From Rhodeus uyekii (taxonomy: Eukaryota > Chordata > Actinopteri > Cypriniformes > Acheilognathidae), in contig JAWRVZ010000057.1 in NCBI GenBank assembly GCA_037043235.1, positions 1 to 64,000 on the forward strand: a stretch of 64,000 bases of DNA. Reading direction: 5' to 3'. How positions within the stretch are numbered: the first letter of the stretch is position 1; each line of letters opens with the position of its first letter. Of this stretch, positions 44,891-58,603 are shown piece by piece. The translations under genes and the position numbers were made by a program. A model generated the notes under the pieces. The model searched no databases, had not been told where the DNA came from, and saw nothing but the letters and a program-made list of their open reading frames with translations.

Positions 44891-45826
44891 CAGGGGTGTC
44901 AAACTCAATTGCACAGGGGGCCAAAATCCCAAAAAACTTTAGGTCACGGGCCGAACAGGATAAACATTTATTGAAAACACTAAAACTAAACTTTTAAAAC
45001 TTACCTTTTTTTAAATTAGATGTGAATAAAAACAGACAGAAATATTATTCTGGAATAAATCAACTTATACCTTAAATAACTTAAAAATATTTAAAAAATA
45101 CTTAAAAAATAAAATAAAATATATCCTGTCAAAATTATACAAATTCAAAATATGGACATGCTGCATAACAAAACCTGAAAATCTAAATACAATTTTTGCT
45201 TTTCAGCAATAACAAATCAAATCATTCAGTTGAATTTGCTCTTATGTCATTTGTCTTATAGTGCCGTCTTATTAAATTATTTAATTACCGCCACATTAGC
45301 TCCGCAAATGAGAGACACGGGTATACCGGCAGTATGTCAGTAAACATATACCGTATTTTCCCGCATATAAACCATGGGTTATAGCAGATTTTACAAACTA
45401 TATCACAATTTTTTTTTACACGTAACAATATTTCAATATATTTGTTACGTCCCTAAGGACGTAATGTTTTTGTTTTTGCGCTGTATTTTCTTTCTGGCGC
45501 TTGTACTATCACTCTGACAGCTGGCGCTGATATGCTGTCTGACCTGTCAATCATGCAAGAAGACGTTCTGCCATGAGGGTGGGCTCTTCTCATCCGATGA
45601 TCAACACCTGGATTTCGCGCACAACCACTGTGTACCGAGCCTGAACAGTTATGGATAATTGATAATAACAATCGCGCGGTACTAGCGCGAGCGCGAAGCA
45701 TCATTAGCCACTTCCTGTTTAGTACAGGAAGTGTTCGGCGAGTCAGCTGGAGCGCGGGACATCTCGCGGGCCATTAATAAAATGCTCTCGCGGGCCGAAC
45801 ATAATTACTTGAGTTTGACACCTATG
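44891..45826 (+). mobile_element. hAT element 3, 936 bp, perfect 8-bp target duplication
   Basis: Ends CAGGGGTGTCAAACTCA ... TGAGTTTGACACCTATG (15 of 17 bases inverted-complementary), flanked by ATCTAAAC on both sides (44883-44890 and 45827-45834). GGGCCAAAA / GCGGGCCGAAC sub-terminal motifs are typical of this fish family. No transposase frame remains. Confidence 0.9.
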
Positions 45827-45843
45827 ATCTAAACACTTATAGT

Positions 45844-46215
45844 TGTCACAGTTCTGTCATGTCTCTGTCTGCGAACTGTTTCCTCGCATGATTCTCCCAG
45901 TGTTGTTCCATCCACCTGTCTCATAATCAATCACCTCGTTTGTCTTGTCAGCTCTGTCAAATCAACACTTCTGTATTTTAACCTTGTGTTCCCTTCAGTC
46001 TTCATCCAGTGATGTTAATGTTTGATGCTGTGGCACTTCCTTTTTGTTTCCTGTTGGACTGTACTCATCCCGTTGGACTGCTTTTTTCCATTTTGTTTGT
46101 AGTTTTAGAAAAGTGTTTGTTTTGAGTTTTGCAATTAAAGTGAATTTCAGTTATTTATAATATTTTTAGCCTTGGGTCAGAAATTATTTTCTGTTGGGCA
46201 AGCATCTCTGCCAAA
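45844..46215 (+). mobile_element. LTR-like TGTCAC element
   Basis: Starts TGTCACAGTTCTGTCATG ten bases after hAT 3, has a GTATTTTAACC TATA-like motif and AATTAAAG as likely polyadenylation signal. ATAGT occurs at 45839-45843 and 46216-46220, a possible 5-bp target duplication; the 3' end is less certain. Confidence 0.45.
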
Positions 46216-47857
46216 ATAGTCATATTATAGACTGAAAGAATATAATGGCTGGAAGGGCTAATTAACACAAATTGCTCAGTTAGACCATCTCTGGCATGTT
46301 GTGTTTTCAATTAAAAGGATTAGCCACTCAAATGCCCTTTAACTGAAGCATAGTAGTGAAAGAGCATCATGCAGCCGTCCTAATGAAGCTAGCGCCCCTC
46401 CTCCTGCTCTTTGGATTTTGATCCCATTCTCAAAGTTTGGGGAAAATGCTAATATACTCTCTTGTTATTTTTCTTTGATGTTCATATTGCATATTTTCAG
46501 ACCCTCATTTTGTTCTTTTCTCAGATATGTTCTTGAAAAATTGGTTTGGGAATTAAGGGCTTGTTTTTCTACCTTTGTAATAAGCCCTGTCTCATTGCTC
46601 ATTCATACCTTTGTGTATAAAATTTCTTGCATGAACAGTCATAAGAAAGGTTCAGTCTGTGCAGCAAGGCATGCAAAGAATCAAAAACATATCATGGCTA
46701 CAGAACATTATCTACAATGAGGCATCCAAGATTAATCTCATCCCTGAAACTAACATTTAAAGGTATAGTTCACCCAAAAATGCTAATTTCTTTAGTTATT
46801 ACTTCATGCAGTTCTTTCCCATAAAATTGCAATTCAAAGTGACCATGTCGGTTAAACTACAAAAAATCATCCCGAAAACAAACAAAAAACTAGTCCATCA
46901 GACAGAGTGAAATATTTTCAAAGAATAATTACAATTCTGTATTTTTTATATTTGATCTATTTTAACTGAAAGCACCTTTCACTTATATATCTTAAAATAT
47001 GTCATGCCATTTTTTTGTCTCAAGATACACACCAATAAAGTTTATTTTTCCACGCCTGGTTTATAAAACTAATTAAATGTCCTAACTGTGCAAAGGTCTA
47101 ATCCTGGCTTAATCTAAGCCCTGTTTGTGAAACTCCATGTTTTGGGGACTTTAGGGGGAATAGAAGTATTTTCTTTCTAGTTTTTTTAATATATATAATG
47201 AAAAGAGCTGTGTAAAAACTAATTTCTTATCCAATATATAATTCCTTATCTAAAAAAACAGATTTGGAGCCACATGAGATTGAGTTATTAATGGTAGAAT
47301 TATTCTTTTTGGCTGCTTCTGTTTATTTAAACATGATACAACATCAAAAAAGTATTATTCTTTGAAAAAATAGCTAGCAATAGCCAATGTAGGCTAATGG
47401 ATATATGATTATCAACTACAGAGGGAAATCTGAAAAAAAGAAAGGTTGAAAATTCACACATAGAAGTATAAAGTGAAAAGTACTAAGCAGTTTTCAGCAT
47501 TTATAATAAGAAATGTTTCTCAGCTTTGACATCACAAGAATAAATTACATTTCATTTACAGTTCATTTACTTTGTGATATCATTTCACATACTGTTTTAC
47601 TGTACCAAACTAACTCTTCCAGTTGACCCATAAAGTTTGTTACGCCCCTGTGTTAAAACATATACTTCTGTTAAAAAGCAATGTGTCCTGATGAGAACTT
47701 GTTGTAGGACATTGGCTATGAGTGCCTGTGGATGGTTGGCTGACAGTCGCTAACATTGCTCCATTCTAAATTTGCACTCTGCCATCAGGACCCATGGGGG
47801 TGATAATGAGAGAGAAAGAAAACAATAACCCCATGCTGTCAGATGCAGAAGGTAAAG

Positions 47858-47860
<3 letters not shown>

Positions 47861-47926
<66 letters not shown>
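47861..47926. repeat. Microsatellite (TG)n(AG)n
   Basis: About 26 TG dinucleotides followed by seven AG. Confidence 0.97.
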
Positions 47927-48953
47927 CGCGTGTTCAGGGTACCTATGCAGTGATGGATGGTCCCGGTCCATACAGAAAATACACCGCCTACGGACCTTCT
48001 CCCTGTGTTTTCACCCCTTTTACTGGCACCTCTGCAAGGGATCATTGCACGGCCCACCTCTCACCATGATCTCCACTATTCTCCCTCACCTCCTGTACCA
48101 TAAGTCTCCTTGTGTGTGTCTCTGAGGAGGATGGTTCTGAATCTAATTACGAGGTTGTTTTGTAATTAATTTGCAGTAAACACCTCACTCAATTAGGCAG
48201 GGAGTCTAATTCTCCTCTTACACAGGAGGAGCCACACTCTCACCGGTAGAACTGCTCTATTTTCAGTGCTGTGAGTTTGCTTCAAACGCTCAGACCGTGC
48301 CAGATCTCTTCCGTGCCAGAGTGCAACCAAATACAGAAACACAGTGCAAATACTCACAGTGCACATACGATTAAGATGTTAAACAAATAACTCAAATATA
48401 TATATGTGTGTGTGTATATATATATAAAAAGAGAGAGAAAAAATAATGAGAGAGAGATTTCTGTAAATGGGTAGATTTATAAGAGTTATTGTATGGAGAT
48501 GGAGAAATAGTTTGTACAGTATAAAAACCATTACACCTATGGAGAGTTCCCATAAACATCATAATTCCAACATGTGTGACTACAACACGAATGAACTATT
48601 AACTAATTAACTTGTTAATGATTTTTTGTCATAGTTGTGTATATAGAAACAGCACAAAGGAATTTCAGGATAAGGTGACAAAATCCAAGGAGATAACCAA
48701 AAACACACAACATTACACAGATGAGAACGAAGAAAGAATAAGGAGAAAACTGAGTGTAAATACATGACCTGCGTTTATATTTTATTTTCTATGCGTTAAC
48801 ATTTTATGCTGTTAGGGGCCGTTCACACAGAACACATTTTTGCATTTAAAACCATATGCAGGCCAGTGAAATGAAGGTTAAAAAGCTCTTGAGAATTTTT
48901 TTTTTAAAGTTGAACTGGTTTAAGTTAAATAAACAGCAGGACTTTTCTTTTTT

Positions 48954-49000
48954 TTACAGTGTATGTAAACACGCCTCAGGGACGTTTACATACACTGTAA
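48954..49000. repeat. 17-bp perfect inverted repeat with 13-nt loop
   Basis: TTACAGTGTATGTAAAC pairs with GTTTACATACACTGTAA around ACGCCTCAGGGAC. Possibly an internal hairpin of a MITE whose ends I cannot find. Confidence 0.7.
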
Positions 49001-52000
49001 GAAAATAATCCATAGAAAAACAAAAAAAAATACACTATTGATTTTATGCCAGAACATTATCTATTACGTTTATTTCCATTAACCCTAAAACAAAACACAA
49101 GGAAATGCATAATTCAAAATAAAGATAAAATATCTGTGAAAACTCAATATGGAAAATTCTTTCATATTAACACCATGGAGAGAAAAAAGCAGCGCGCTAG
49201 TTCCCTTAGTCTCCGCATTGTTTTTGAGGACACTCTAAAATATATATGCCAATATTCATATTCATCAAGTCTATCCAATTTAGTTCCATGATTCAGTTGT
49301 TGACTGACTACAGCATGTCTATTTGCATTGAACAAAACTTATTAGAACACAGCAAATGCAATATAGTGAGTTTTCAGCTGTACCTCCCAAAGTAAGCTTT
49401 CAGACAATGTTAAAAGAACAAAGTGTATCTCTCCAAATTTTGTTCACGCCATTTTTGCTTATGGATATTTGACTTGCTTTGGTGTTCTGTCTCCAAAGCC
49501 CTTTTGAAATGAGGGCTTTTTTTGCCCCAGTGGGATAAATTATAGTTGAAGTAAATTATGGTGTTTTCATTAGAAAGCAATGCTGTCAGCAGTACAGAGT
49601 AGTAAGTACACCAGACTATGGGCAATGAAACAAAACCACACAAGAGGGAGAGAAGCTTTGACAGACCCATGCCTCGAATGATTCTTCACTGTGCCTGTAT
49701 CTCTTTGGCAATAAAATAAAACTCTTTTACAACATCCAAAATGTTATGTAAACAAGGGCCAAATGCAAGAATGTATTGTACAATTCCCTTTCAATTGAAA
49801 CTTCTTCAATGCGTGAGGCTTGTAAAACTCTGCAATGATTGTTTAAGTGCTTTCCGACTCATTTGAGTTTTTATTGTAAATATATAATGAATTACACCAA
49901 ATTAACATGTTAAGTTGACAGCCAAAATCATTAGCATTAGGATAAGGGATGGGGCTCAGAGGGAATACAGAGGGTGAGCAAAAAGGGAACGGTGATGAGA
50001 GACACTGTCACAGGCCTAAATGCATTAATTACAATGATAAACCTCTTGCTTCTCTGCATATGGCCCCTTCCATATTGAACAAAGGAGACAAATCAGTCGA
50101 CACATTCACCTGGGGGCATTTTCATCATTCTGAAGAGCACAAGTGGATTTAAATGTGCTTCCAGCAGAGTGCTGTGTGGGTCAAGGCAGATTCCTCATCA
50201 AACATCCTGCCGAACAAAAGCTTTGTGGTTCAGTGATATTTAGCTCCTTATCGCTCTATTTGTGAAGCTTATGCATATAGACTTTTGTTTACCAATTAAG
50301 AGTGATCCAGGCTGTTTGTGTGGCCCTAGTGGGAGTTAACAAACATTCTAAACGCAGACAGGCGCTCTTTACAACATTTACTGTCATGCAAAATTTAACT
50401 CATTTAGAGTGTAAATGATACAATTTCTTCCAGTTTTGTAATGATATTCATTCTGATCTTTTATACTTTAGCCATGTAATCAGAATTGTGTAGATGTATT
50501 TATGGCAACATTAGGATGAGGGTTTTATTTTTTGGGGCTATTAATTTTTGGAAAGATATTATTATATTTGTAAAATACCTATTAGATACAACACTATGCC
50601 TCTAACATTAATGTAAATATGATTGTTATTATGATTATGTATGATTTATACATTTTCTGTGAAGATACCATGAAAATAGGCGACATTCAAAAGAAATTGT
50701 GATGCTTGACTGTGCAAAACTAGGCTATGAAATAATTATAATGTGCTGAATTGCTGCTCAAGAAACATTTCTTCTTCATTTTTGGCTGAAAACAATTGTT
50801 TTTGAAAGCAATTTTTGTGGAAACCATGATATTTTCAGGATTATTTGATGAATAAAATGTGCAAAGTAACAGCATTTAAATTATTTTTACTTTTTTGTCT
50901 TCAATGTTATATTTAGATCAGTTTGATGCATTTTGATGGATAAAAGTGTTAATTTCTTTCAAAAAATACTAAACTGCTACTAAACTTCATTTAGTCCATT
51001 TTATTGCCACAAACCAAATACGTTCTTTCTTTTTTACAGCATAAACATTATTGATCAAGCTAGATAGAACATTTAAGGTAAGTATTATGAATAATGTTAG
51101 CAACAGAATGACTTAAGTGGCAAAGACAGCATTTACACTTCCTAAACAGGATAAAGATGGTTTTAAAATTAATATGCCGACACACTGAACCTCCAACGAG
51201 GCATAATACATAAAATATGGAGCCTATCCACCATGTTGTTCTTTTATAGTACATCAAATTACATCTTTCTTTATCATTTAACTATTAACTAAATCACTTT
51301 GACTGGTTTAGGGCAGTCAATAGCATGCACAGCCTTTGAAGTGAAGACTTCCTTCTTTCAGTTGCTCTCAGCTATTCCGTAGAGTATTTGTTTGACCTGC
51401 ATGTCAACCAGTGTACTAAAGTATACAACAGATGACTTCATCCAAGATGATCTTGTGCTTTTCAGCTCGTTTTTATTTTCCCAAGTACCGTTCTAGCCCT
51501 GTGACAATAATCAAAACCAAATCCCTGACCAACAATGTCCATTTATCCTTATTAGCTACACAACAGAAAGTCTGTTATCTTACCTGGCCAGACATACCAT
51601 AAAATAATGCTGGTAAAATGCAAGAATTGGGTTTAGGGCTGAATAAAAGTATGTTTTTGTTTGGCTGCCAGGTTTTTTTCTCATGCACACAAAATGTACT
51701 TGGTTTGAATTATTTTTGTTTAAGTTTCTGTGATTGATGAGCTGTTTCTGATGCAACTTACGTAATAAAAACTGCATGAAAAAAATAACTGTATTCCAAT
51801 GCAAAAAGTTAGCATTGCAATACAGTCAACAAAATTACTGACTGAAATATTAGGGTTTTTTTCTTTCTTTCTTTTATTTCAAAAATATAGCGAAGATTTT
51901 TTTTTTTAAGTAGCCAGCATTTAATTAGGTTATAACTATTTGACTATTTTTCAAATAAAAGATTTCCTGTATCATAAATCAACAAACAGTTGCTTAAAAA

Positions 52001-52825
52001 CAATGAAAAATTAAGAAAATTTTAAAGAAAAGAGAGAGAGAGAGAAAAAGGTAACCCCAGTTTTTTTTTGTGTGGTTTTTTTTTTAAGTATAGCTATAAG
52101 TAAGTAGAACTTCCTCAAACTTTCTATACCTGTTTAGAACTTTCTGGAATTTTCTAGAACTGTTTTCCTAGAACAATCCAAATCTTGGTATATACATATA
52201 TGAGAGAGGGACAGAGAGAGAGAGCTTCATGAGCAAACACAACTTGAAACATTTTGAAATTTGCTTCAGTAGCAATATATAATGTTGCACAAAGAAGAAC
52301 AAAGTTATCCGGATCAATAATCTAGTGATATTTCAGCAATCACATTGAAGAATAGAAAGTGTGCCTTCAGAAGAATCTTCACTAGAAGTGTAGAATGCCA
52401 CTTCGAAATGCAAATTATAGAATGGTACCAGTTTTTGGGAGCAGAAATCAAAGGAATAAAGGAGAGAATAGTGGAAATATCCAAAGAAGTCACAAAATTT
52501 TGGAAGAATAAATTGTCTCAGTTACTGAATGTGATGAAAATTACCTTCAAATTTACTTCTTCTATATCACAGTGTTCGTCTTCCTACTGTTCTGACTGTA
52601 TTGTGGACTGGAACAAAAAAAGCTTTAAGATAATATACTGGCTAGACTCTAAAATAAGATTTAACTCAAATCAGTATTTCACATCCATTAACTTATTTAT
52701 TTTCTGAGAAGTTGCTCCGCCTTCCTTACGCCTAGGTTATGACTAGGGCTGTGGCCAAGTTAAATATCGAATGGCCATCAGAAAGGCAGGAAGCACATAA
52801 AAAAGCAAATTCAATGAGCACTTCC

Positions 52826-53150
52826 TCCAGTCCCAGTAACAACCTTTGCGTCGGGATCTACACTTCTTTCGTGATCTCCACACTGAGGTGACGAGCTCAT
52901 GGAAAAGGCCATTGTTGTCAAGATTATCAAGCGAATTATCGATTATCGAACAGCTATGGAATGAAGCTGCAGGTTGAAGAGTTTCAAGCATCTTATCTCT
53001 CACCCTATGCTGTCATCCCTTAAGACCCCATGCTGGCCACCAAACCCTGTCAAACAACATTCGCACTGGTGGGCAAAGCATATGTGGGTTGGTGCATGAG
53101 GGTCGAGACAACATTCTCACCCAAAGTCTACTTAACCAAAGGCAAATTGT
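52826..53150 (+). pseudogene. DIRS gag fragment
   Basis: LHFFRDLHTEVTSSWKRPL and, after an indel, KPCQTTFALVGKAYVGWCMR-type codons in shifted frames recall the gag of fish DIRS elements (the FF-x-D-L-H-x-E-x-T-x-SW and K-P-C-x-T-x-x-AL-x-GKAY patterns). No other part of that element is adjacent. Confidence 0.5.
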
Positions 53151-54704
53151 CTACTTAAAGTTTACTTAAAGGCAAAAAGTCTACTTAAAAAAAGACAAGG
53201 ACTGTCATTCAGGCGAGGAAGGCCTCTGGAATTAGGACCCATTACCTCACCTGACTAGAATTGACTAGATCCACACAGGCTTCAGAAGCTGTTATGCTGG
53301 AGGCATTCCCCAAAGTGTCACTTTCGACTCAGTGTCTCATTCCCTTCTCAGGTGGAGTGTTACAGGTGGAGTATTACAGTATTGAAGTGACAATTAATAC
53401 AATTTGATTTTTTTAAATATATTTTTCTAAAATATTTGCTTACATTTTTCTTAACTTTGTAAACTAAAATTACTTAAAATAACTTAGTTATTTCACAGTC
53501 AGAATTTTGAAAAAAAGTTGACAAAATAAAAAACGATACTTTATTTTAAGAATAAAGATAAACGATAAAAAGCTCCATATGCTTTCAAATCACTTTTTGA
53601 TATCTTACTCCAATTGTGTGAAGGCTTTTACAGTTCAGAATCGTTATGGGAAATGGTGTGCATGCAGCAGTCACCCAGGCGCAAAAAAAATTAAAAAATT
53701 CACATGAAATTAATTTCCCATCATGTTCACATATGCGTGTGAGCATAACAATATTGACACATTCTGTAAAAACATAGTCAAAATGTATCTTTTCTACAAG
53801 GGAAGCAGTGCTAGACAAATGTGTAAATAAAGACAACAATGTCATGCTGCTGCAAGCTCCTTCCAGGGAAATGAAAAGTTGTCAGGGTTCAATGATAAGC
53901 TACAGGCCTGATCCCTGGAGAAGTGTTACATTGAAGATATTAAAGAAGATGTTTTTTTCCTCCCTCTTGCCTCCCGGCCAACAACATCTCTGCCAACAAA
54001 CACTTTTAGTGCAAATTGCAGTGCAAGGCTGGTGCGAAGTAATTCGCACTTAAAGAGACAACAAAAATAATTTCGCTAAATCTTAAAAGTGGCATAAGAA
54101 ACAAGAAGGGTGTTTAAATGCCTTCATTTTCTCCAAATGCATTTAGCAAGAATATACTATCAAATGATAATTGGATTACTTTCACATATGACTCTTATGA
54201 ACACTATGAATAATTTTAAAGCCCATGCATCATACTGTATATGAATTGGTTATGGTGATTCTCATGCAATTATGTCATTACTGGCGGCTGGAAATTGCTG
54301 AGGAAATGGCATCCACCTGCATTAAATGTCCTCTCTGGATGCCTTCAGTGTACTTTCAAAAAGCAGCCCTGCTGCACAAAGCATGCTTCTTTTAAATAAC
54401 TGAGATGGTGAGCAGCAGGTGTTTGTGTAGTCTCTCAAACAAAGATAAAGTTTATTTAAATTTGAGATAAATGTTATCTATTAGAGGACTGTTAAAATGG
54501 ATAGTGATGGTCCTGCATGCTGATTGGGTAAACATGTTGTACATTTAACCTGTTAACTGGTCACCCTCCTGTTTGAGAATGGATCTGAACTTAAATGGTT
54601 GAAATCCATGAATGCTTTGGAATAAAGAACTTAGGTTGCATGCAAAATACTGCATAAGCTAAACCAAAGTATAAAAAGTTATTCAAGCTTAAATTAACTT
54701 TCAG
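53151..54704. other. Unassigned AT-rich spacer
   Basis: No gene or recognised element. Confidence 0.5.
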
Positions 54705-54849
54705 TAGCTCAACCAGTAGAGCAGTGGTGTTTACAATGCCACGGTCATGGGTTTGATTCCCAGGGAAAGCAAGAACTGATTAGAACGTCAATGTATTCCT
54801 TGAATGCAGTGTATGTCACTTTGGATAAAAGTGTCTGCCAAATGTAAAT
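54705..54849 (+). repeat. tRNA-derived SINE with L2-type tail
   Basis: Has a Pol III A box (GTAGCTCAACCAGTAGAGC) and B box (GGTTTGATTCC), followed by a tail with CACTTTGGATAAAAGTGTC and TGCCAAATG, the conserved 3' end shared by many teleost SINEs and L2-like LINEs. Confidence 0.8.
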
Positions 54850-55178
54850 TAGCTGTACACCAAACGTACACTGGTGATTAAAACTGAAAAATAAAATGTA
54901 AACTACACTTTTGTTTTGGCACTTTTTTTTTTGCAATCACTGGTCAGGAAATTGGCAAGAATTGTACAAATACTGCAGATGAAGTAAATTAGCATGGAAT
55001 AGCCTTCCCTTTGTTTTATTTCAAAGTTAACTTGCTAACAGATATTTATAGGAAGAAGAGTCGGTGTTGTTCCACTCAGTGTTGATGGCTTCGAACTGTT
55101 CATGATTAGTTGAAAATGTTTCCCAGTTAATTTAAGTTTAATGTGAGACCAAATATTCACTCTAAGGTTCAAATCTGG

Positions 55179-55545
55179 TGTCACGGTCATGGTCACCTAG
55201 GACTCTTATTTTGCCTTTTGTCACATGGTTTCTGTTCCAGAACTCTCCGTCAGTTTCCATAGTCACTAATCATCACAGGTGTTTGTCTTTAGGTTCATAT
55301 TTAGTCCCCATTGGGCACTCTTCAGTTGTCGGTTCTCGTTGTGGCGTGTTATCCTTCTTTGAGGTCATGTTCTAATAAAAGTCATAATTTGATAATTTTA
55401 GTTAGTTAATTTAGATAATTTTGTAAGTAGATAATTTTTTCAAGCCATTCTTGATCCTATTTCCTGCTTAACTATTGTTCGGACGCTCTTGCTTACTGCT
55501 CTGTGCTTTGCTCTAATAATTTATCTCCTAATATTAATTTACATC
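55179..55545 (+). mobile_element. LTR-like TGTCAC element, end uncertain
   Basis: Starts TGTCACGGTCATGGTCAC, has a CATATTTAGTCCCC TATA-like motif and TCTAATAAAAG as polyadenylation signal. I could not place its 3' end or a target duplication. Confidence 0.4.
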
Positions 55546-55549
55546 AACA

Positions 55550-55688
55550 TTACTGCATTTGGCAGACACTTTATCCAAAGCAACTTACATTGCATTCAAG
55601 TAATACATTGAATCAGTTCTTGCTTTGCCTGGGATAAAACCCATGACCTTGGCATTGTAAACACCAATGCTCTACTGATTGAGCCAAA
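55550..55688 (-). repeat. tRNA-derived SINE, minus copy
   Basis: Inverse complement of the 54705-54849 family: GCATTTGGCAGACACTTTATC (tail) at the left and CTGATTGAGCC (A box) at the right, with GGGATAAAACCC at the B box. Confidence 0.75.
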
Positions 55689-55699
55689 GGAAAGCTAAT

Positions 55700-56465
55700 A
55701 AACTTCAGCAAATCAACACAGTGCTCAAATGACAAAGCTTGGCACCAATGCTAAAACTAGACATTTTTGACTGGAAGATTACTACAGAAAAAAACTTTTA
55801 TGTGATCGGTCTCTCACTGACAGCAGTCATAAGCTAACATTCTGGAGAACGGAAAACACAGCTGTCTACATTCAAAAGGATAAGAAAGAAAATACCTCTT
55901 CTGGTTCATGAATCTATTTTCTGCACAAACTGCCACAGACTTCTACAAAGCATTTCAGTTCTTGAAACAAAGTTACTTGAGGGACTACCAAACCAGACAG
56001 AACACACAGAGCTTTGTCATGGACTCCCTCAGCATACAGCCGATAAGTTCCATGAATATAATACTCCTCAACACGCCATGAGTAGAGAAACACACTAATC
56101 GATGGCAAAAACACGGAGCAAGACCCAAAGGTACTTGATACATCAGACTGTCACAAGTATCGCATATTGCCGCAGTAGCATCCTCTACTCCAGATACGGT
56201 TATGAAAAGGATTGAAAACACCAGAGATTTACTGGGAATTTTAATATTCGCAGAGATCAATATCAAAAAAGAAATCATAACTGTTTAAAACACTTTTTAG
56301 CAAGTAAATAGACCCTCACACAACCGTGGACACACTCTAGATCTACTCATCAGTAAGGGTCTAAATTTAATTGATTGTTATTAAGGATGTAACACTGTTT
56401 GATCAATTCTGTATTTTCTTTGATATATTGATCTATCCTGCTAGTGAAGTTAGATCTGTCTAACA
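55700..56465 (+). pseudogene. LINE (L2/Rex-like) 5' and endonuclease part
   Basis: Near 56320-56375 the frame reads RPSHNRGHTLDLLISKGLNL, and slightly upstream GNFNIRRDQ, the hallmark region of the AP-endonuclease of fish L2-like LINEs. The 5' part is decayed. The element continues at 57495 after hAT 4 inserted. Confidence 0.7.
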
Positions 56466-57486
56466 CAGGGGTCACCAACCTTTTTGAAGGTGAGGGCTAC
56501 TTCTTGGGTACTGATTAATGCGAAGGGCTACCAGTTTGATACACACTTCTAAAATAACAAATTTGCTCAATTTACCTTTAATTTTATGTCATTAATGAAT
56601 GATATTCATCTATGTGAAGACACTGATCATGTTAATTATTTCTCACAATAATTATCAACAATGATTTAACAAGGTAAGAAACAGATCAATATCAATATGC
56701 AACACTTTATTTCTATAAATCTCTGCAAGTATTTACATTTTCAAATGATCACTTCTACAACATTTTCACTAGCCACTAACAATTTGTAAAAAATCATACA
56801 CTACCTTGCACCAAGTCTGCCCTATATTCAGTGCAGCTCGCTATTTTTCAGGCTTTCTGGTGTGTGCATTTTGGTAAGCTTCAGCTATTGATTTCATTGG
56901 TTTAGCTGCACCTATCAGTAGTGAGCACACCTAGCGGCGTCGCCATTGGTTGGGCTGTGTGCCTCTTCGCTGTGATTGGCGTATGGATCCCTGTGTTTTT
57001 AGGCTGATCTGCATCTCTCTCACCGCGGGATTGAACACTGTTCCCAAATGTATTTCAATGCAATGTCTCGCTCCTGTTATCGAAAGGGAACGTATCCAGT
57101 TACTGTCGTAACCACAGTTCATTGAGAGATGGGAATGAGACATTGCATTAATCGCCATGTTTGCCGTCTGACCAGCTGTGCAGAATTCAGTGCTGATTCT
57201 GATATGATTGACACGCTTATGCTATTTATGCTGTTCGTCAGTCAGAGCTGCATCACGCTACAATTGGCCAGTCGTCAACTGGCGTTATCCTATAAAGCTT
57301 CAGAAATAATGTGAAGTGGAGGAGTTAATTTGCGGGTGTGATTTAAAAAAAGAATAGCAAGAAAAATAGATGCAGCTCACTGGTAAGTGGCGCTATGTTG
57401 AGCTATTTTTAGGACAGGCCCACGGGCGACTCATGTGGTCCTTGGGGGCGACCTGGTGCCCGCGGGCACCACGTTGGAGACCCCTG
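56466..57486 (+). mobile_element. hAT element 4, 1021 bp, perfect 8-bp target duplication
   Basis: Ends CAGGGGTCACCAACC ... GTTGGAGACCCCTG, flanked by GTCTAACA (56458-56465 and 57487-57494). It splits the LINE. The interior at 56935-57315 holds a DIRS-like block on minus. Confidence 0.9.
56935..57315 (-). repeat. DIRS-like promoter/terminal block inside hAT 4
   Basis: On minus: CGTTCCCTTTCGATAACAGG, GAGACATTGCATTG and CATTTGGGAAC, and separately GGCCAATTGTAGCGTGATG with the TATA-like CATAAATAGCATAAGCG. These match the block in hAT 1 in sequence, in opposite orientation. Confidence 0.5.
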
Positions 57487-57494
57487 GTCTAACA

Positions 57495-58389
57495 TAAGAG
57501 ATGATAAAATAAGAACACTAGTGTGCAATTTATGAAGGCAATAGCTTTAACACCAAGCATATACGCAGATGTGATTTTCTCTTGGATTCCTTTAACTCAA
57601 AAGTTAAAAGTGTAATTGATGACATAACTCCTGTTAAAGTCAGGGAGAAGAGTGGCAGATAAAAAGCACCTTGGAGTTAGTCAACAGCAGTGTAAACTAT
57701 GAAAAGACAATGCAGAAAAGCTGAGTGCAAGTGACAGAAGACAAAACTTGAAATCCATTATAATACATATAAAGACAGCTTTCATGCCTTCGATGTGGAG
57801 CTTGGAAAAGCTAGACACACCTTCTTCTAAAATATTGTAAACAACAGCATAAACAACACACGCACTCTTTTTGCTACTGTAAAGAGACTAACAAGCCCCC
57901 CAAGACATATTCCCAGTGAAATGCTCTCAGACAGCAAATGCAGTGAGTTTGCTGCCTTTTCTTCTGAGAAAACCGTTAATATCAGACAGGCGATCAGCAC
58001 ATTGAGATGCACTGAGGTAAGACAGATCAGACCACAACCTCAGAACATAGTTATTACTATGTCTGATTTTGAAGCAAATTTAACTGTTTAGAAGCAGATC
58101 TATTAGAAGTGGTAAATGCCTTACTTCTTTCTAAGCCTCTCCTGAAAGAGAGCAATCTCGATAACACCACATTGAGCCACTACAGACCAATCTCAAATCG
58201 TTCTTTCATAGGCAAGATCATTGAAAAAGTAGTTTTTAATCAGCTTAACATATTCTTACACTTAAATGGATGCTTTGATCATTTTCAATCTAGTTTGCGA
58301 AAGCATCCCAGCACAAAGACAGTGCTCATAAAGATAATAAATTATATTTGCTTTAATACAGATACAGTTTGTATTAATGCAAACTGATA
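57495..58389 (+). pseudogene. LINE (L2/Rex-like) middle part with RT start
   Basis: SFNSKVKSVIDDITPVKV opens this part; around 58109-58387 an open stretch carries KPLLKESNLDNTTLSHYRPI, IGKIIEKVVFNQLN and FQSSLRKHPSTKT, the N-terminal RT motifs of L2-like LINEs. It is interrupted at about 58390 by a Tc1 element and continues at 60185. Confidence 0.85.
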
Positions 58390-58603
58390 CATTATTAGGT
58401 GTGTTTGACCCCCTTTCACCTTCAGAGCTGCCTTAATTCTACGTGGCATTGATTCAACAAGGTGCTGAATTGGCCCATATTGATAGGATAGCATCTTGCA
58501 GTTGATGGAGATTTGTGGGATGTTGTCATGTTCAAGAAATCAATTTGAAATGATTCAAGCTTTGTGACATGGTGCATTATCCTGCTGGAAGTAGCCATTA
58601 GAG

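Larger units (their letters stand above)
46216..52825. other. Long AT-rich spacer with microsatellites
   Basis: A fragment near 46758 (TATAGTTCACCCAAAAATG) belongs to a common teleost dispersed repeat, and 47030-47150 resembles another. (GT)n lies at 47861-47912, mixed AT/GT/GA runs at 48395-48435, and an inverted repeat at 48954-49000. The 120-codon frame at 52345-52707 shows no motif and is not called. Confidence 0.5.

Noticed and set aside
52345..52707. 120-codon plus-strand frame
   Set aside because: AT-driven composition (K, I, S, F rich), no motif, no neighbouring element.
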